The position numbers and the translations under genes are program-made. This document shows, in pieces, positions 51,794 through 60,504 of a stretch of DNA of 64,000 nt. Location: contig NZ_JABBKX010000002.1 of the NCBI RefSeq assembly GCF_012927745.1, positions 845,999 through 909,998 of the forward strand, given 5' to 3'. Under the pieces are notes generated by a model that saw nothing but the letters and a program-made list of their open reading frames with translations, had not been told where the DNA came from and made no database searches. Positions within the stretch are counted from its first letter, which is position 1; each line of letters starts with the position of its first letter. Source of the DNA: Neoroseomonas marina. GTDB lineage: Bacteria > Pseudomonadota > Alphaproteobacteria > Acetobacterales > Acetobacteraceae.

Positions 51794-52656
51794 GCGGCAT
51801 CTCCCTCTGCCCGCATCGCGCGGATCATCTCAGGCCAGCTCGGCGCGACATAACCCGTTGCCGCGCGGAAGCGGCTGGCATCCAGCGAACGATCGATCAC
51901 CGGCCCGGCGTCGGGCAGGATCTCGGTGCTACGGCCGTAGGCGTCGCGCAGCAGCAACAGCACATCGTGCTTGTTCACAGGGGCCGCGGCGACATGCCAG
52001 ACGCCCGTCAGCGTCCTGTCGGGCAGCACGTATCGCAGGATGACCCTGGCCAGTTCATCCGTCGTGAGGCCGCTGAACACCGCGCGGGTGAAGCCTCGCA
52101 CGGGCCCTGCGGAGCCGAGGAACCATTCCACCAACCCGTGCCTGGTCCCGAGCTCGCGGCCGATGATGCTGGTGCGCAACGTGACGGCATGTGCCGCGTC
52201 CACCTCGCCGAGCAGCTTCGACCGGCCATACAGGTCGTCCGCATCGGGACGGTCCTGCTCGGTGTAGCCACCGCGGTCGCCGCGGAAGACGCAATCGGTG
52301 CTGACATGAATGAGGCGCGCGCCGAGCAGGGCGCAGAGGCGCGCGAGCCGGTGCGGCAGCAGCGCATTGACCGGCAGTGCCGCCAGGGGATCCGCGGCCG
52401 TTCCCAACTGCTTCACGAGTCCGACGCAGTTGACGACCAGCTCGGGCCGGACCCGGGCGAGGCAGGCCGCCAGCGCATCCGTGTCCAGGGCGTCGATGCC
52501 GCTGACCAGCCGATCCTGCAGCGCGGCGTCGAAGAAGCGGCGCGGAGCGTCGCTGCGCAGCGTCGCAAAGGCTTCGACCTCGGGCGCGGCGGCCAGAACG
52601 CGGAACACCGCGTGGCCGAGCATCCCGCTGCCGCCGAGGACCAGCACCCGGGTCAT
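51790..52656 (-). CDS. RmlD-like 4-ketosugar reductase (SDR)
   Basis: A 288-residue SDR with VLVLGGSGMLGHAVFRVLAA at the start and LIHVSTDCVFRGDRGGYTEQ and YGRSKLLGEVD (YxxxK) as catalytic region. It resembles dTDP-4-dehydrorhamnose reductase and WbvR, and lacks the C-terminal cupin of CapF/WbjC (about 370 residues). With the dehydratase and 2-epimerase this favours UDP-L-QuiNAc-type synthesis (WbvB-WbvR-WbvD order) over L-FucNAc, by inference. Start and stop overlap both neighbours by four bases. Confidence 0.87.
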   Translation of the reverse strand: MTRVLVLGGSGMLGHAVFRVLAAAPEVEAFATLRSDAPRRFFDAALQDRLVSGIDALDTDALAACLARVRPELVVNCVGLVKQLGTAADPLAALPVNALLPHRLARLCALLGARLIHVSTDCVFRGDRGGYTEQDRPDADDLYGRSKLLGEVDAAHAVTLRTSIIGRELGTRHGLVEWFLGSAGPVRGFTRAVFSGLTTDELARVILRYVLPDRTLTGVWHVAAAPVNKHDVLLLLRDAYGRSTEILPDAGPVIDRSLDASRFRAATGYVAPSWPEMIRAMRAEGDAA

Positions 52657-54533
52657 GCCGCCTCCTTCGTGGCTTCTGCCAGGACGGTGCGGAACAGCGC
52701 CGCGGCGCGGGCGTCGATCTCGGCCATCACCGTTCGTTCCTCCGTCGCGATGTGCCGCACCGCGGGCGGCGCGATGCCGAAATGCGCTGCCTGTGCCGCG
52801 CGCAGACTCTGCGCGGCTGCAAGACCTCGCGGGCCGGCCGCGAGAAGAACGTCCCGCGGTCCCAGCGGCAAGGCCGCACCCAAATCCTGTTGCGGCAGGC
52901 GCAGGATCTCGGCCTCTGCAAGCTCCGCGGGCAGGTACCCGTCCCCAGCGATCGCCACGCGAAACGCGGCAGCCTCGCCGCCGGCGAGCGCCATTCGCGC
53001 GAAGAGATGCAGGGCGCCGCCGGGCGCGCGTGCCCTCGGCAGGCCCGCGCCGTCCAGCACCAGCGTCAACCGCGGACGCGGGTTCACGGCCGGGCGAAAC
53101 CAGGCGCGCAGTTCCGGCGACGCGGCGTCCTCGGCCGAAGGCCTGAGCATAGGGTCGGTCAGTCGCACGAAGCAGTCCGCGATCGCGGCATCGAGCGCGG
53201 CGGGATCGGCGGCGGGGATCAGGGTGCCCGGCTCGGACAGCCGAGGGTCGCCCACGCGCAGCCAGTGGTACCCCGCGGTCTCGCAGACATGCAGCATCAG
53301 TCGTTCGATCGCATGGGCGACGCTGCCGCGGGGCAATCCGTCCTCCACTTCGAAATCCTCCACCGCCAGACGGAGGTCGAGCAGAGGGCGCAGCGCCGCG
53401 CTGCGTGACCAGAACATCGAGCCCGCAGGAAATTCCAGGACGTCGGACGGGCGGACCTCGAACCCCATCCGCGCTGCCAAGGCCTGCACGCGCCCGATGT
53501 CCCGGCCCCAATCCATCGCGTTCACGACCGGCGGCCAGGTGCGCGGCATGACGATGCCGAGCCGCGGTGCGCGCAGGAAGGCCTCGACCGCACCCAGCGC
53601 CATGGCCGGGGTGCCGAGCAGGTTGTCCATCATGTCGCGTCGCCACCATTCGCCGCGATCCCAGTGCAGCGACCGCTTGCCGTGCAGGTGCAGGCAGAGC
53701 TCGTAGCGCGCGTGCACGTCCGCGAGGCCGACGAGGCGCGGCGCGACGTCCCGGCCGCGGTTCGGCACCACGCGGATCTCGACCGGTCCCGGCTGCCAGC
53801 CGGCGAAGCAGGCTTCCAGCGCGGCGCGCTTCGCGGCCGTGTCGGTCGTGACGAAGAGATCCGCGGGGAAGGGGATGTTGTCGAGGTACTGGCGGAACTC
53901 GGCGCCGAGTTCCGCGTAATACAGGTGCGCCAGCACGGCGATCCGCGGCCATCGCCGGGCGCCGACGTCATAGCCGAGCGGCAGCGCGAGGCCGCGGCAC
54001 AGATGAGGCGGCAGCCGCCGCGCGGAAACCAGCGGAGGCGTGGGCTGCGGCGTGCCTGCGGGCATAGGCGACGGGCCACGGGCGCCGCGCGGCGGGGCAT
54101 CGGGCCATGGCCGGGGGCGGGCCGCGGTCGCGGCCGCAGCCCAATCCTCCCCGGGCTCCGGCCAGGGCAGGAGGCGCAGTCCGCGTTCCTCGGCCGTTGT
54201 CTCCGCCCCTGCGAGCCGCGCCAGCAATCCCGGAGGCAAGACGCGGCCCGCAGGGAGATGGCAGAGGAATCGCGCCGTCGGTTCAGGCGGCAGGGGCCGC
54301 CCCGGCAGCAGGATGTCCAGCATCGGCGCCCCGGGCAGGGCGAAGGCGGTCTCGAGGCGTCCAGCCAGCCAGGCAGCGCGCGCGGCTGGCGCGTCGCGCA
54401 GATCCACCACCAGATGCAGCGGGCGATGGCATTGGCCGAGCAGCGAGAAGGCCGCGAGTTCCAGCGCCCCGCTGCCGCGATCGGGGTCCGGGCCGAGCCA
54501 GGCAAGGATGCCCTGCGGGCTGGATGCGGTCAC
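52653..54533 (-). CDS. Large RgpF-like protein with extra N- and C-terminal regions
   Basis: A 626-residue protein starting at GTG in GTGA overlap with the gene before it. The centre (about residues 180-430) is RgpF-like: RIAVLAHLYYAELGAEFRQY, VEIRVVPNRGRDVAPRLVGL, YELCLHLHGKRSLHWDRGEW and EFPAGSMFWSRSAALRPLLD. The first 150 residues look like a degenerate GT2-type fold, and the last 120 (RLTLVLDGAGLPRARAPGGA and on) resemble a GT4 N-terminal half. It probably joins or transfers sugar units in the surface glycan. The assignment of the outer parts is weak. Confidence 0.78.
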   Translation of the reverse strand: MTASSPQGILAWLGPDPDRGSGALELAAFSLLGQCHRPLHLVVDLRDAPAARAAWLAGRLETAFALPGAPMLDILLPGRPLPPEPTARFLCHLPAGRVLPPGLLARLAGAETTAEERGLRLLPWPEPGEDWAAAATAARPRPWPDAPPRGARGPSPMPAGTPQPTPPLVSARRLPPHLCRGLALPLGYDVGARRWPRIAVLAHLYYAELGAEFRQYLDNIPFPADLFVTTDTAAKRAALEACFAGWQPGPVEIRVVPNRGRDVAPRLVGLADVHARYELCLHLHGKRSLHWDRGEWWRRDMMDNLLGTPAMALGAVEAFLRAPRLGIVMPRTWPPVVNAMDWGRDIGRVQALAARMGFEVRPSDVLEFPAGSMFWSRSAALRPLLDLRLAVEDFEVEDGLPRGSVAHAIERLMLHVCETAGYHWLRVGDPRLSEPGTLIPAADPAALDAAIADCFVRLTDPMLRPSAEDAASPELRAWFRPAVNPRPRLTLVLDGAGLPRARAPGGALHLFARMALAGGEAAAFRVAIAGDGYLPAELAEAEILRLPQQDLGAALPLGPRDVLLAAGPRGLAAAQSLRAAQAAHFGIAPPAVRHIATEERTVMAEIDARAAALFRTVLAEATKEAA

Positions 54534-56356
54534 CACGGTCGCACCAGCCTGGCCGGGTCGATGGCAAGATCGGGTGCAGCGGGGCACGCTGCGTCGCCGG
54601 CTCGGTCCGGCACCGGCAGGCCGCGTTCCCGAAGCGACCGGGCGAAGGCCGCGGCGACCTCGGACTGGCCCCATTTCGTGGCGAGCAGGACGCCGGCGAC
54701 GCGCGCGGCATCCGCATCGTCCCGGTCCGCGTGGTCGAGACACAGGGCGGACGGGCAGTGCAGCCGGGCGATCCCGGCCGCCTTCGCACGCCAACAGAGA
54801 TCGAGGTCTGCACCGGCTGAATCGAAGCGCTCGTCGAGACCGCCGATCGCCGTATGGACCGCACGCGGGATGGCGAGGCAGATGCCGCTGAGCCAATCCG
54901 CTTCCAGCGCGTCCGCAGCGGCCACGCCGCCGAGCGGCGCCGGAACACGACGCGCGCCGACCAGCGCCTCTCGCCCCGTGGCGCGGACCATGCGCAGCAG
55001 CGCGACGAGCGCCTCCGGATGCAGGGTCGCCTCGGCGCTGAGCAGGATGTGAACCGCAGCGCCGCCGCCGAACGCCATGGCCATCAGGCGATTGTGCCCG
55101 GCGACAGGGCTCCCGGTCCGGCGTGGCGGCACGACTGCGACGGGCCAGGCCGCGAAGCGTTCTGGCGGCAGTGCTTCGCCCAGTCCGAGCAGCAGGATGC
55201 GGCCGGGCGCCGCCTGGCCGATCTGCGTCAGGGCCGTCGAGGCCGCCGCAACGGCTTGCGTCAGGGCCTCGATGGGCAGATCGGCTGGCGCGACGATCCC
55301 GATCGTGACCGGGAACAGGGTCGGTCCCGGCAGGTGGAGACCGAGACGTCGGTCCGCTCCTGACGCCGCGGCCGGCGCAGCCCCGCGCGCGCGGGTGGCG
55401 CGCCCCTCCGCCTGGCCATGCTCGAGGTAGTGAAGCAGCGGGTGGAACCCGCTTGCCGCGACGTCGGGGTGCCGCGCCAGGTACCAGGCGCCGTCGAAGG
55501 CCGGCGATGTCTCATGACGTTCCCGGATGCCGACGCGCAGGAAGTGGTCGATCGGGTCTGCTGCTTCCGGGTGGCGGGCGGCGTACCAGGCAGCGTCGAA
55601 GTATGGTGAGGTGCGCAGCATCTCGCGCACGCGACGCCGCGCGCGAATCCCGCCCAGCAGCGGTCCCACCTGGCCTTGCGCGATGTGGGTCGCGAGGGTC
55701 CGCGCACGGCCCAGGACGCCTGCCCGGGTCCGCGCCCGCGGTTCGAACGAGGGGGCGGCTCCGATCTCGGCCGGCGCGTCGGCCGTCTCCCGCGCCGCGA
55801 GCAGCGCACGCTCCAGCCCATCGGCCCGGCGGCGCAGCGCGGCGATCTCGGCATCCGCCTCGCGCAGCCGCTGCGCGGCGAGCCAGTCGCGGCTGGTGCT
55901 GACAGCCTCCTCAAAGGCCGTTGGCGGCAGCGCCCATAGTGTCGCTGGCCGTGCATCGGACGAGGTCGCCAGCACCGCGAGTCCATGCCCCCCCGGCAGG
56001 TGGCGCACCGGTGCGTCCTGCGGCGGCGCAGACCCCACCCCATGGAGCAGCACGACCGCGCCTGGCACCAATGCCGGCTGCCAAGGCGCGAGCACCGTCG
56101 CGGGCTCCATCGCCGACCCTGCCTCGAGCACAAGGAGGTCGAGGTCCTCGGCGAGATCCGGTGCTGCTTCGTCGAATTCGGTCAGGAGCCCGGCCCGGGC
56201 CGCGAGGCTGCGCAGGATGGCGACACCCTCCCCGCTGCCGCCGCACCGGCGCGGCGCCATCTGCACGAGCAGCCCCTGCAGGAATGCTGCGTGGACCCAC
56301 CATGCGCTTTCCGGCGCCGGGCGATAGGCCAGCGCGGGTGGCGGCGGGAAGGCCAT
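54530..56356 (-). CDS. Composite protein: degenerate methyltransferase, coiled coil, HPDV repeats, GT2-like domain
   Basis: A 608-residue protein. Residues 1-150 resemble a class I methyltransferase of glycan clusters (VHAAFLQGLLVQMAPRRCGG, then LVPGAVVLLHGVG where HD would be expected). Residues about 155-190 form a coiled coil. Two repeats follow (FDAAWYAARHPEAADPIDHF and FDGAWYLARHPDVAASG, each ending G-x-x-E-x-x). The C-terminal half is a GT2-like fold (HNRLMAMAFGGGAAVHILLS, then ICLAIPRAVHTAIGGLDERF). The methyltransferase part lacks clear SAM motifs. The whole may be a glycosyltransferase with binding modules. Confidence 0.75.
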   Translation of the reverse strand: MAFPPPPALAYRPAPESAWWVHAAFLQGLLVQMAPRRCGGSGEGVAILRSLAARAGLLTEFDEAAPDLAEDLDLLVLEAGSAMEPATVLAPWQPALVPGAVVLLHGVGSAPPQDAPVRHLPGGHGLAVLATSSDARPATLWALPPTAFEEAVSTSRDWLAAQRLREADAEIAALRRRADGLERALLAARETADAPAEIGAAPSFEPRARTRAGVLGRARTLATHIAQGQVGPLLGGIRARRRVREMLRTSPYFDAAWYAARHPEAADPIDHFLRVGIRERHETSPAFDGAWYLARHPDVAASGFHPLLHYLEHGQAEGRATRARGAAPAAASGADRRLGLHLPGPTLFPVTIGIVAPADLPIEALTQAVAAASTALTQIGQAAPGRILLLGLGEALPPERFAAWPVAVVPPRRTGSPVAGHNRLMAMAFGGGAAVHILLSAEATLHPEALVALLRMVRATGREALVGARRVPAPLGGVAAADALEADWLSGICLAIPRAVHTAIGGLDERFDSAGADLDLCWRAKAAGIARLHCPSALCLDHADRDDADAARVAGVLLATKWGQSEVAAAFARSLRERGLPVPDRAGDAACPAAPDLAIDPARLVRPW

Positions 56357-57066
56357 CAAGCCGCGCCCGCCGCTGCCAGGGCCTGGGCGCGGGCGTAGTC
56401 GTCGGGCCGGCCGATATCGAGCCAGAGACCGTCGGTGACCAGCGCTTCCACGCGGAAGCCCCCGGCGAGCAGGGCGGTGACGAGATCCGGCATGTCGATG
56501 CGCTGCCCGGGCAGGAGGAAGCGCCGCACCGCGTCGCGCCGCAGGACGTAGGCGCCCATCACCAGGTGATGCAGCGTGGAGGGCTTCTCGCGAAGGGCTG
56601 TCACCGCACCCTGCGGGTCGAGCTCCACCACGCCGAATTCCTGCGTCACGCGGCGCGCCTGCACCGCCATGGTCAGGTCGGCATCGCGCGCGCGGTGATG
56701 CGCGCGGAGCGCCGCGAAGTCGAGGTCGGTCACGAGGTCGGCGTTCAGCAGAAGGAAATCCTCCGTCATCCCGTCCAGCACCAGCGAAACCGCGCCGCAG
56801 GTCCCCAGCGGCCGGTCCTCGACGACGTAGGTGATATCGAGGCCGAGCGCGCCGCCATCGCCGAAATAGGCTTCGATCAACTGGCGATGGTGATGCACGG
56901 CGAGGCTGAGGCGCCGCAGACCGGCCGTGCGCAGTTGCCGCAGCAACCTCTCGAGCACGGGCGCATCGCCGACCGGCAGCAGCGGCTTCGGCAGCACGGC
57001 GGTGTAGGGCAGCAGGCGCGTGCCCTTGCCGCCGGCCATCACCAGGGCCTCGGTCGATCCCGTCAC
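56356..57066 (-). CDS. Sugar-1-phosphate nucleotidyltransferase
   Basis: A 236-residue RmlA/GlmU-like nucleotidyltransferase starting at a GTG. The loop VMAGGKGTRLLPYTAVLPKP and the LLNADLVTDLDFAALRAHH segment (Asp for metal) are clear, as is LREKPSTLHHLVMGAYVLR. It lacks the CBS domains of PtmE. It overlaps the LegB-like gene by four bases and the composite protein gene by one base. It probably makes the NDP-sugar used by its neighbour; GDP- or UDP-GlcNAc type is a guess. Confidence 0.87.
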   Translation of the reverse strand: MTGSTEALVMAGGKGTRLLPYTAVLPKPLLPVGDAPVLERLLRQLRTAGLRRLSLAVHHHRQLIEAYFGDGGALGLDITYVVEDRPLGTCGAVSLVLDGMTEDFLLLNADLVTDLDFAALRAHHRARDADLTMAVQARRVTQEFGVVELDPQGAVTALREKPSTLHHLVMGAYVLRRDAVRRFLLPGQRIDMPDLVTALLAGGFRVEALVTDGLWLDIGRPDDYARAQALAAAGAA

Positions 57067-58049
57067 GTGACGTAGCCCGAGGACGGGAGCAGGTCGCGAT
57101 GCCGCTCGAAGAAGGCGATGGTGCGGCGCAGACCCTCGTCCAGCGAAACCATCGGGCGCCAGCCGCTGGCCGCCGTGAAGGCGCCGTTCGCCGAGATGAG
57201 ACGGTCCACTTCGCTCGCCGCCGGCCGCAGGCGCTGGGCGTCGAGCTCGATGCGCGCCTGTGAGCCCATCAGCGCCATGATCCGTGTCGCGACGTCGCCG
57301 ACGGCGACGCCCGTACCTGTGCCGAGATTGAAGCAGCCCCCCTCGATCCCGGGTGTCGTGGCCGCGGCGATGAACCCGGCGACGGTGTCGCCCACATAGG
57401 TCAGGTCGCGTACCGGCGTGGTCGCGCCGAGCTTCACCGCGGCGGCACCGCCGAGCACCTGGCCGATCACCGTGGGAATGAAGGCGCGCGCGGATTGCCG
57501 CGGTCCAAAGGTGTTGAAGGGCCGGACCGTGACGGCCGCCAGGCCGAAGGAGCGGACATAGCTTTCGACGAGCTTGTCCGCGGCGATCTTCGTCGCGGCA
57601 TAGGGCGATTGCGCCTGCAGCGGATGCGCCTCGTCGATCGGCACGTAGCGGGCGCTGCCATAGACCTCGGAGGTGCTGGTGTGGACCAGGCGCTGGCCGT
57701 CGCCGGCGCGCACCGCCTCGAGCACGTTCAGCGTGCCGCCGACATTGGTCTGCACGTAGCTGCGCGGCGCGCTGTAGGAATGCGGGATGGCGATCAGCGC
57801 ACCAAGGTGGAAGATCACCTCTGACTTGGCGACGAGCCTGCGGACGAAGTCGGCATCGTTGATGTCGCCATGCACGAGCTGCACCCGCGCCAGCACGTCG
57901 GGCGGCAGCAGGCGGAGGTTCCCGATCGCCGCATCCGCATTGTAGTGCAGCAGCGCGGTGACGTCGGCGCCCGCTTCGACCAGCGCTTCCACGAGGTGGC
58001 TGCCGATGAATCCTCCCGCGCCCGTGACCAGCGCGCGCCTGCCCTTCAT
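57063..58049 (-). CDS. NAD-dependent sugar-nucleotide dehydratase/epimerase (LegB-like)
   Basis: A 328-residue extended SDR: RALVTGAGGFIGSHLVEALV, TSTSEVYGSARYVPIDEAHP, SPYAATKIAADKLVESYVRS (YxxxK) and VRPFNTFGPRQSARAFIPTV. The HYNADAAIGNL stretch is of the LegB type, which dehydrates GDP-GlcNAc toward legionaminic acid. No Leg synthase or aminotransferase is in the window, so another use is possible. The ATG has an excellent ribosome site (GGAGGAAAGCC). It probably starts a new translational unit of the leftward operon. Confidence 0.85.
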   Translation of the reverse strand: MKGRRALVTGAGGFIGSHLVEALVEAGADVTALLHYNADAAIGNLRLLPPDVLARVQLVHGDINDADFVRRLVAKSEVIFHLGALIAIPHSYSAPRSYVQTNVGGTLNVLEAVRAGDGQRLVHTSTSEVYGSARYVPIDEAHPLQAQSPYAATKIAADKLVESYVRSFGLAAVTVRPFNTFGPRQSARAFIPTVIGQVLGGAAAVKLGATTPVRDLTYVGDTVAGFIAAATTPGIEGGCFNLGTGTGVAVGDVATRIMALMGSQARIELDAQRLRPAASEVDRLISANGAFTAASGWRPMVSLDEGLRRTIAFFERHRDLLPSSGYVT

Positions 58050-58074
58050 GGCTTTCCTCCTGCGTTGCGGCGCT

Positions 58075-59904
58075 TCATGCGGCGCGGGCCGAGGCGACGT
58101 CCAGCCTGGGCGGGCCGGAGGCGTCGGCACGGGCCACCGCGAAGACCAATGGCACGATGCCGGGCGCGGGCGAGGCGGCGCAGCCCGGCCCTCCGGCGGC
58201 GATCAGGTGGCGGAGCAACGCTGCGACGTCGGGCAGATGCCCGTCGCCGGCAGCCGCGCTCGCCGCATCGCGTCGCAAGGCGAGCGCGGGTGCGGGGCTC
58301 GATGCTGGCGGGCCTGGCTGCCCGGCCCGGATCGTGCCCCAGGGCGGCACCGCAACCACGCGGCCAGGGGCGTTGAGCTGAGCCATCACCCAGACTCCGA
58401 ATCCCGGCGCGGTCATGTCTCCGGGCGCCAGCACGACGACAACGGGCGCGCGCGCTGCGTCGAGCGCGCGCCGCCATCCCGCCGCGCGTCCCTGCCGCAG
58501 CGGCCGCGCGAAGCCGCCGGACGCCGCCAGGATTTCCTCCAGTCGCGCGGGATCCGGCATCGTCTCGTCGAGCAGGACCAGCACCTCCAACGCGACCGCC
58601 TCCAGCCGCGCAAGGCTCGCCACGGTCCGCGCCAGGCGTTCCGGTGTCATGCCGTCCCCGGCGACAAGGACGCTCATCTCCGGTACCGCGACTGGGGCGC
58701 GCCAGGGATGCGACGCGGCCAGCACCGGCCGCAGCGCGGGCAGATCGATCGGGGCCTGGTCGGGCCACACCGGCGGCAACGGCTGGCCGGCGTAGACGTC
58801 GTGCAACGTCACGGTTCCGGGTGGCAGCGGGGCCGCGGCAAACGGCGCCAGGGCGCCCTCGAGCCGCTCTTCGAGCGCGGCCGCAGCGGCCTTTGGGTCG
58901 CAAGGGTCGAGGCCGGCTGGTGGCGCGTCGGGCCGTGCCAGCGCGGCGGCGGTCCAGCCGCGACGCGAGAGCACCGCTGGACAACCGCGCCGCAGCGCTT
59001 GGATCGGCGACGGGTCGAAGACGCAAGCGCTTGTGAACTCCACTCCGATCGACGGTTCGCCGGGGGCGAGCCGTCGCAGGCCGGCCGCCGCCGGCTCGGC
59101 ACGCAGCGCGGCGGCGAGCGGCGTCGTCATGTCGTGCGGCAGTCGCGCACGGGCGCGCAGCGACGCCGGCACGTGATCGAGCAGACGGAGGAAGGCGCCA
59201 AGCCCATGCCCCGGAAGGCCGAGCGGATGGAAGGGCAGGTCCCCTGCGGGCGCGGTCGGCTGCACGAAGGGCGGATCGAACAGGGTGGAAAGCGGCAGTG
59301 TGAGCGCCGCACCATTTGATGGGCGCGGCGGCGCGACCCCGATGGCGTGGCGCAGTTCCAGTGCGGCATCGGACAGGGCCTCGCAGGCGGCAAGCCGCGC
59401 CGCGTCTGCATCACCAGGGAGATCCGGCCATGCCTCGCCGGCCGCTTCCACCGCGCTGCCGAACCAGATCCCGACCACCCGGCCGACCAGGATGCCGAAG
59501 GCGCTGCACGCCGGACGGACGAGATGCGCGACCGGCACCGTGGAAGGCACCTCCACCGCGTCCATCACCATTCCTTGAAGCGCCAATGCCGCGGCGACGA
59601 GGGCACCTGCATAGGGGGCTGCGGGGCCGGCCAGTTCCGTCGTCACTTCTTCGAGCGCACGCGAGCGATCGACCGCGAAGGGGCGTGCATTGGCCGGCAG
59701 AAGGCCGGCCCTGGCGGCCCGAAGGTCGGGCCCGCGCGAGGGCCAGAGGAAGCGGATCCCCGGATGCCGTGGAATCGCCAGGCGATAATGCGCGGCCTCG
59801 ATGCCGCCGCGCGCGAGGAGATCCTGCACCGGCACCAGTACGTGCCGGACGCTGTCGTCTCCGGCAGCCTGGCGGCCGGGGGGATATCCTGGACGTACCG
59901 TCAC
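58075..59904 (-). CDS. Probable glycosyltransferase with two degenerate domains
   Basis: A 609-residue protein starting at GTG (start uncertain). Residues about 20-370 look like a decayed GT4-type fold (VLVPVQDLLARGGIEAAHYR, IGVEFTSACVFDPSPIQALR, RGCPAVLSRRGW). The last 200 residues resemble a GT2 domain (EMSVLVAGDGMTPERLARTV, LEVLVLLDETMPDPARLEEI, PVVVVLAPGDMTAPGFGVWV) where the metal DxD motif is poorly kept. It is the first gene of the leftward glycan operon and diverges from the glycosyltransferases at 60061 onward. Confidence 0.65.
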   Translation of the reverse strand: MTVRPGYPPGRQAAGDDSVRHVLVPVQDLLARGGIEAAHYRLAIPRHPGIRFLWPSRGPDLRAARAGLLPANARPFAVDRSRALEEVTTELAGPAAPYAGALVAAALALQGMVMDAVEVPSTVPVAHLVRPACSAFGILVGRVVGIWFGSAVEAAGEAWPDLPGDADAARLAACEALSDAALELRHAIGVAPPRPSNGAALTLPLSTLFDPPFVQPTAPAGDLPFHPLGLPGHGLGAFLRLLDHVPASLRARARLPHDMTTPLAAALRAEPAAAGLRRLAPGEPSIGVEFTSACVFDPSPIQALRRGCPAVLSRRGWTAAALARPDAPPAGLDPCDPKAAAAALEERLEGALAPFAAAPLPPGTVTLHDVYAGQPLPPVWPDQAPIDLPALRPVLAASHPWRAPVAVPEMSVLVAGDGMTPERLARTVASLARLEAVALEVLVLLDETMPDPARLEEILAASGGFARPLRQGRAAGWRRALDAARAPVVVVLAPGDMTAPGFGVWVMAQLNAPGRVVAVPPWGTIRAGQPGPPASSPAPALALRRDAASAAAGDGHLPDVAALLRHLIAAGGPGCAASPAPGIVPLVFAVARADASGPPRLDVASARAA

Positions 59905-59992
59905 GAAGGCCTGGATCGCATGCCGAGTTGCTACCGTCGCCTGTGCTCGTTAGAGAAGCATAACCATCGCAACTTATAGCCGCGGCACCGCC

Positions 59993-60016
59993 AGCCGGCC
60001 AATTGCAGGCCGGGCT
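59993..60016 (+). promoter_or_regulatory. Hairpin in the divergent glycan spacer
   Basis: CCGGCC and GGCCGG around a seven-base AATTGCA loop form a stable stem, with flanking CAG/CTG pairing across a one-base bulge. It lies in the leader of the rightward glycosyltransferase genes, just before a short leader ORF. No T-run follows, so it is not a typical terminator. A role in leader control is possible. Confidence 0.35.
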
Positions 60017-60034
60017 GATATGGACGGAGTCAGC

Positions 60035-60061
60035 ATGCCGACCAGCCTGATATTGCCGTGA
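60035..60061 (+). CDS. Eight-codon leader ORF coupled to the next gene
   Basis: An ATG with GGAG five bases upstream opens a frame MPTSLILP ending in TGA, whose last base is the first of the next gene's ATG (TGATG). The downstream gene lacks its own ribosome site, so ribosomes finishing this frame could restart there. This may be simple coupling or a chance arrangement. Confidence 0.4.
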   Translation: MPTSLILP

Positions 60062-60504
60062 TGCGGCTGCCGCGCATCGTCGTGGACGGAGAGGACAGCT
60101 CGCGCAGTCGTGGACTTCTGGTCGTCTCGGCGCTGCATCTCGCGGCCGAGGGATTGCATGGCATCGCCATCGCGGTGATGAACGCCGACGATCCCCCGAT
60201 GGCTGCCGCAGTCGAAGTCTTGCAGGGGGAGACCGGGTTGCGCATCGAACCCTGGCCTGCCTCGGTGGCGCCGCGCAACGTGCTGCGCGAGGCACGGCTC
60301 TTTGTCTCGGTGGCCGTCGACGACACCGCGCATCTCCCGCTGGGCGAGGCGGCGGCGCTGGGCGTACCGGTGATCGCACCGGTGCAGTTCCCCGCACCCC
60401 ACGCCGACGCAGATGCCCTCGCCCTGCTCCGCGCGGCGCATGATCCGAAGGCGCTCGCGGGGCGGATGCTGCGCGCGCTTGGCCGGATTGCCATCACCGC
60501 ATGA
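60061..60504 (+). CDS. Short glycosyltransferase-like protein (C-terminal half only)
   Basis: A 147-residue protein that resembles only the nucleotide-sugar-binding half of a GT-B glycosyltransferase: SVAPRNVLREARLFVSVAVD and LPLGEAAALGVPVIAPVQFP, matching the E-A-x-A-x-G-x-P-V pattern. The acceptor-binding half is missing. It overlaps the GT4 gene by four bases. It could be a truncated gene that remains translated, or a subunit that pairs with another protein. Confidence 0.6.
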   Translation: MRLPRIVVDGEDSSRSRGLLVVSALHLAAEGLHGIAIAVMNADDPPMAAAVEVLQGETGLRIEPWPASVAPRNVLREARLFVSVAVDDTAHLPLGEAAALGVPVIAPVQFPAPHADADALALLRAAHDPKALAGRMLRALGRIAITA

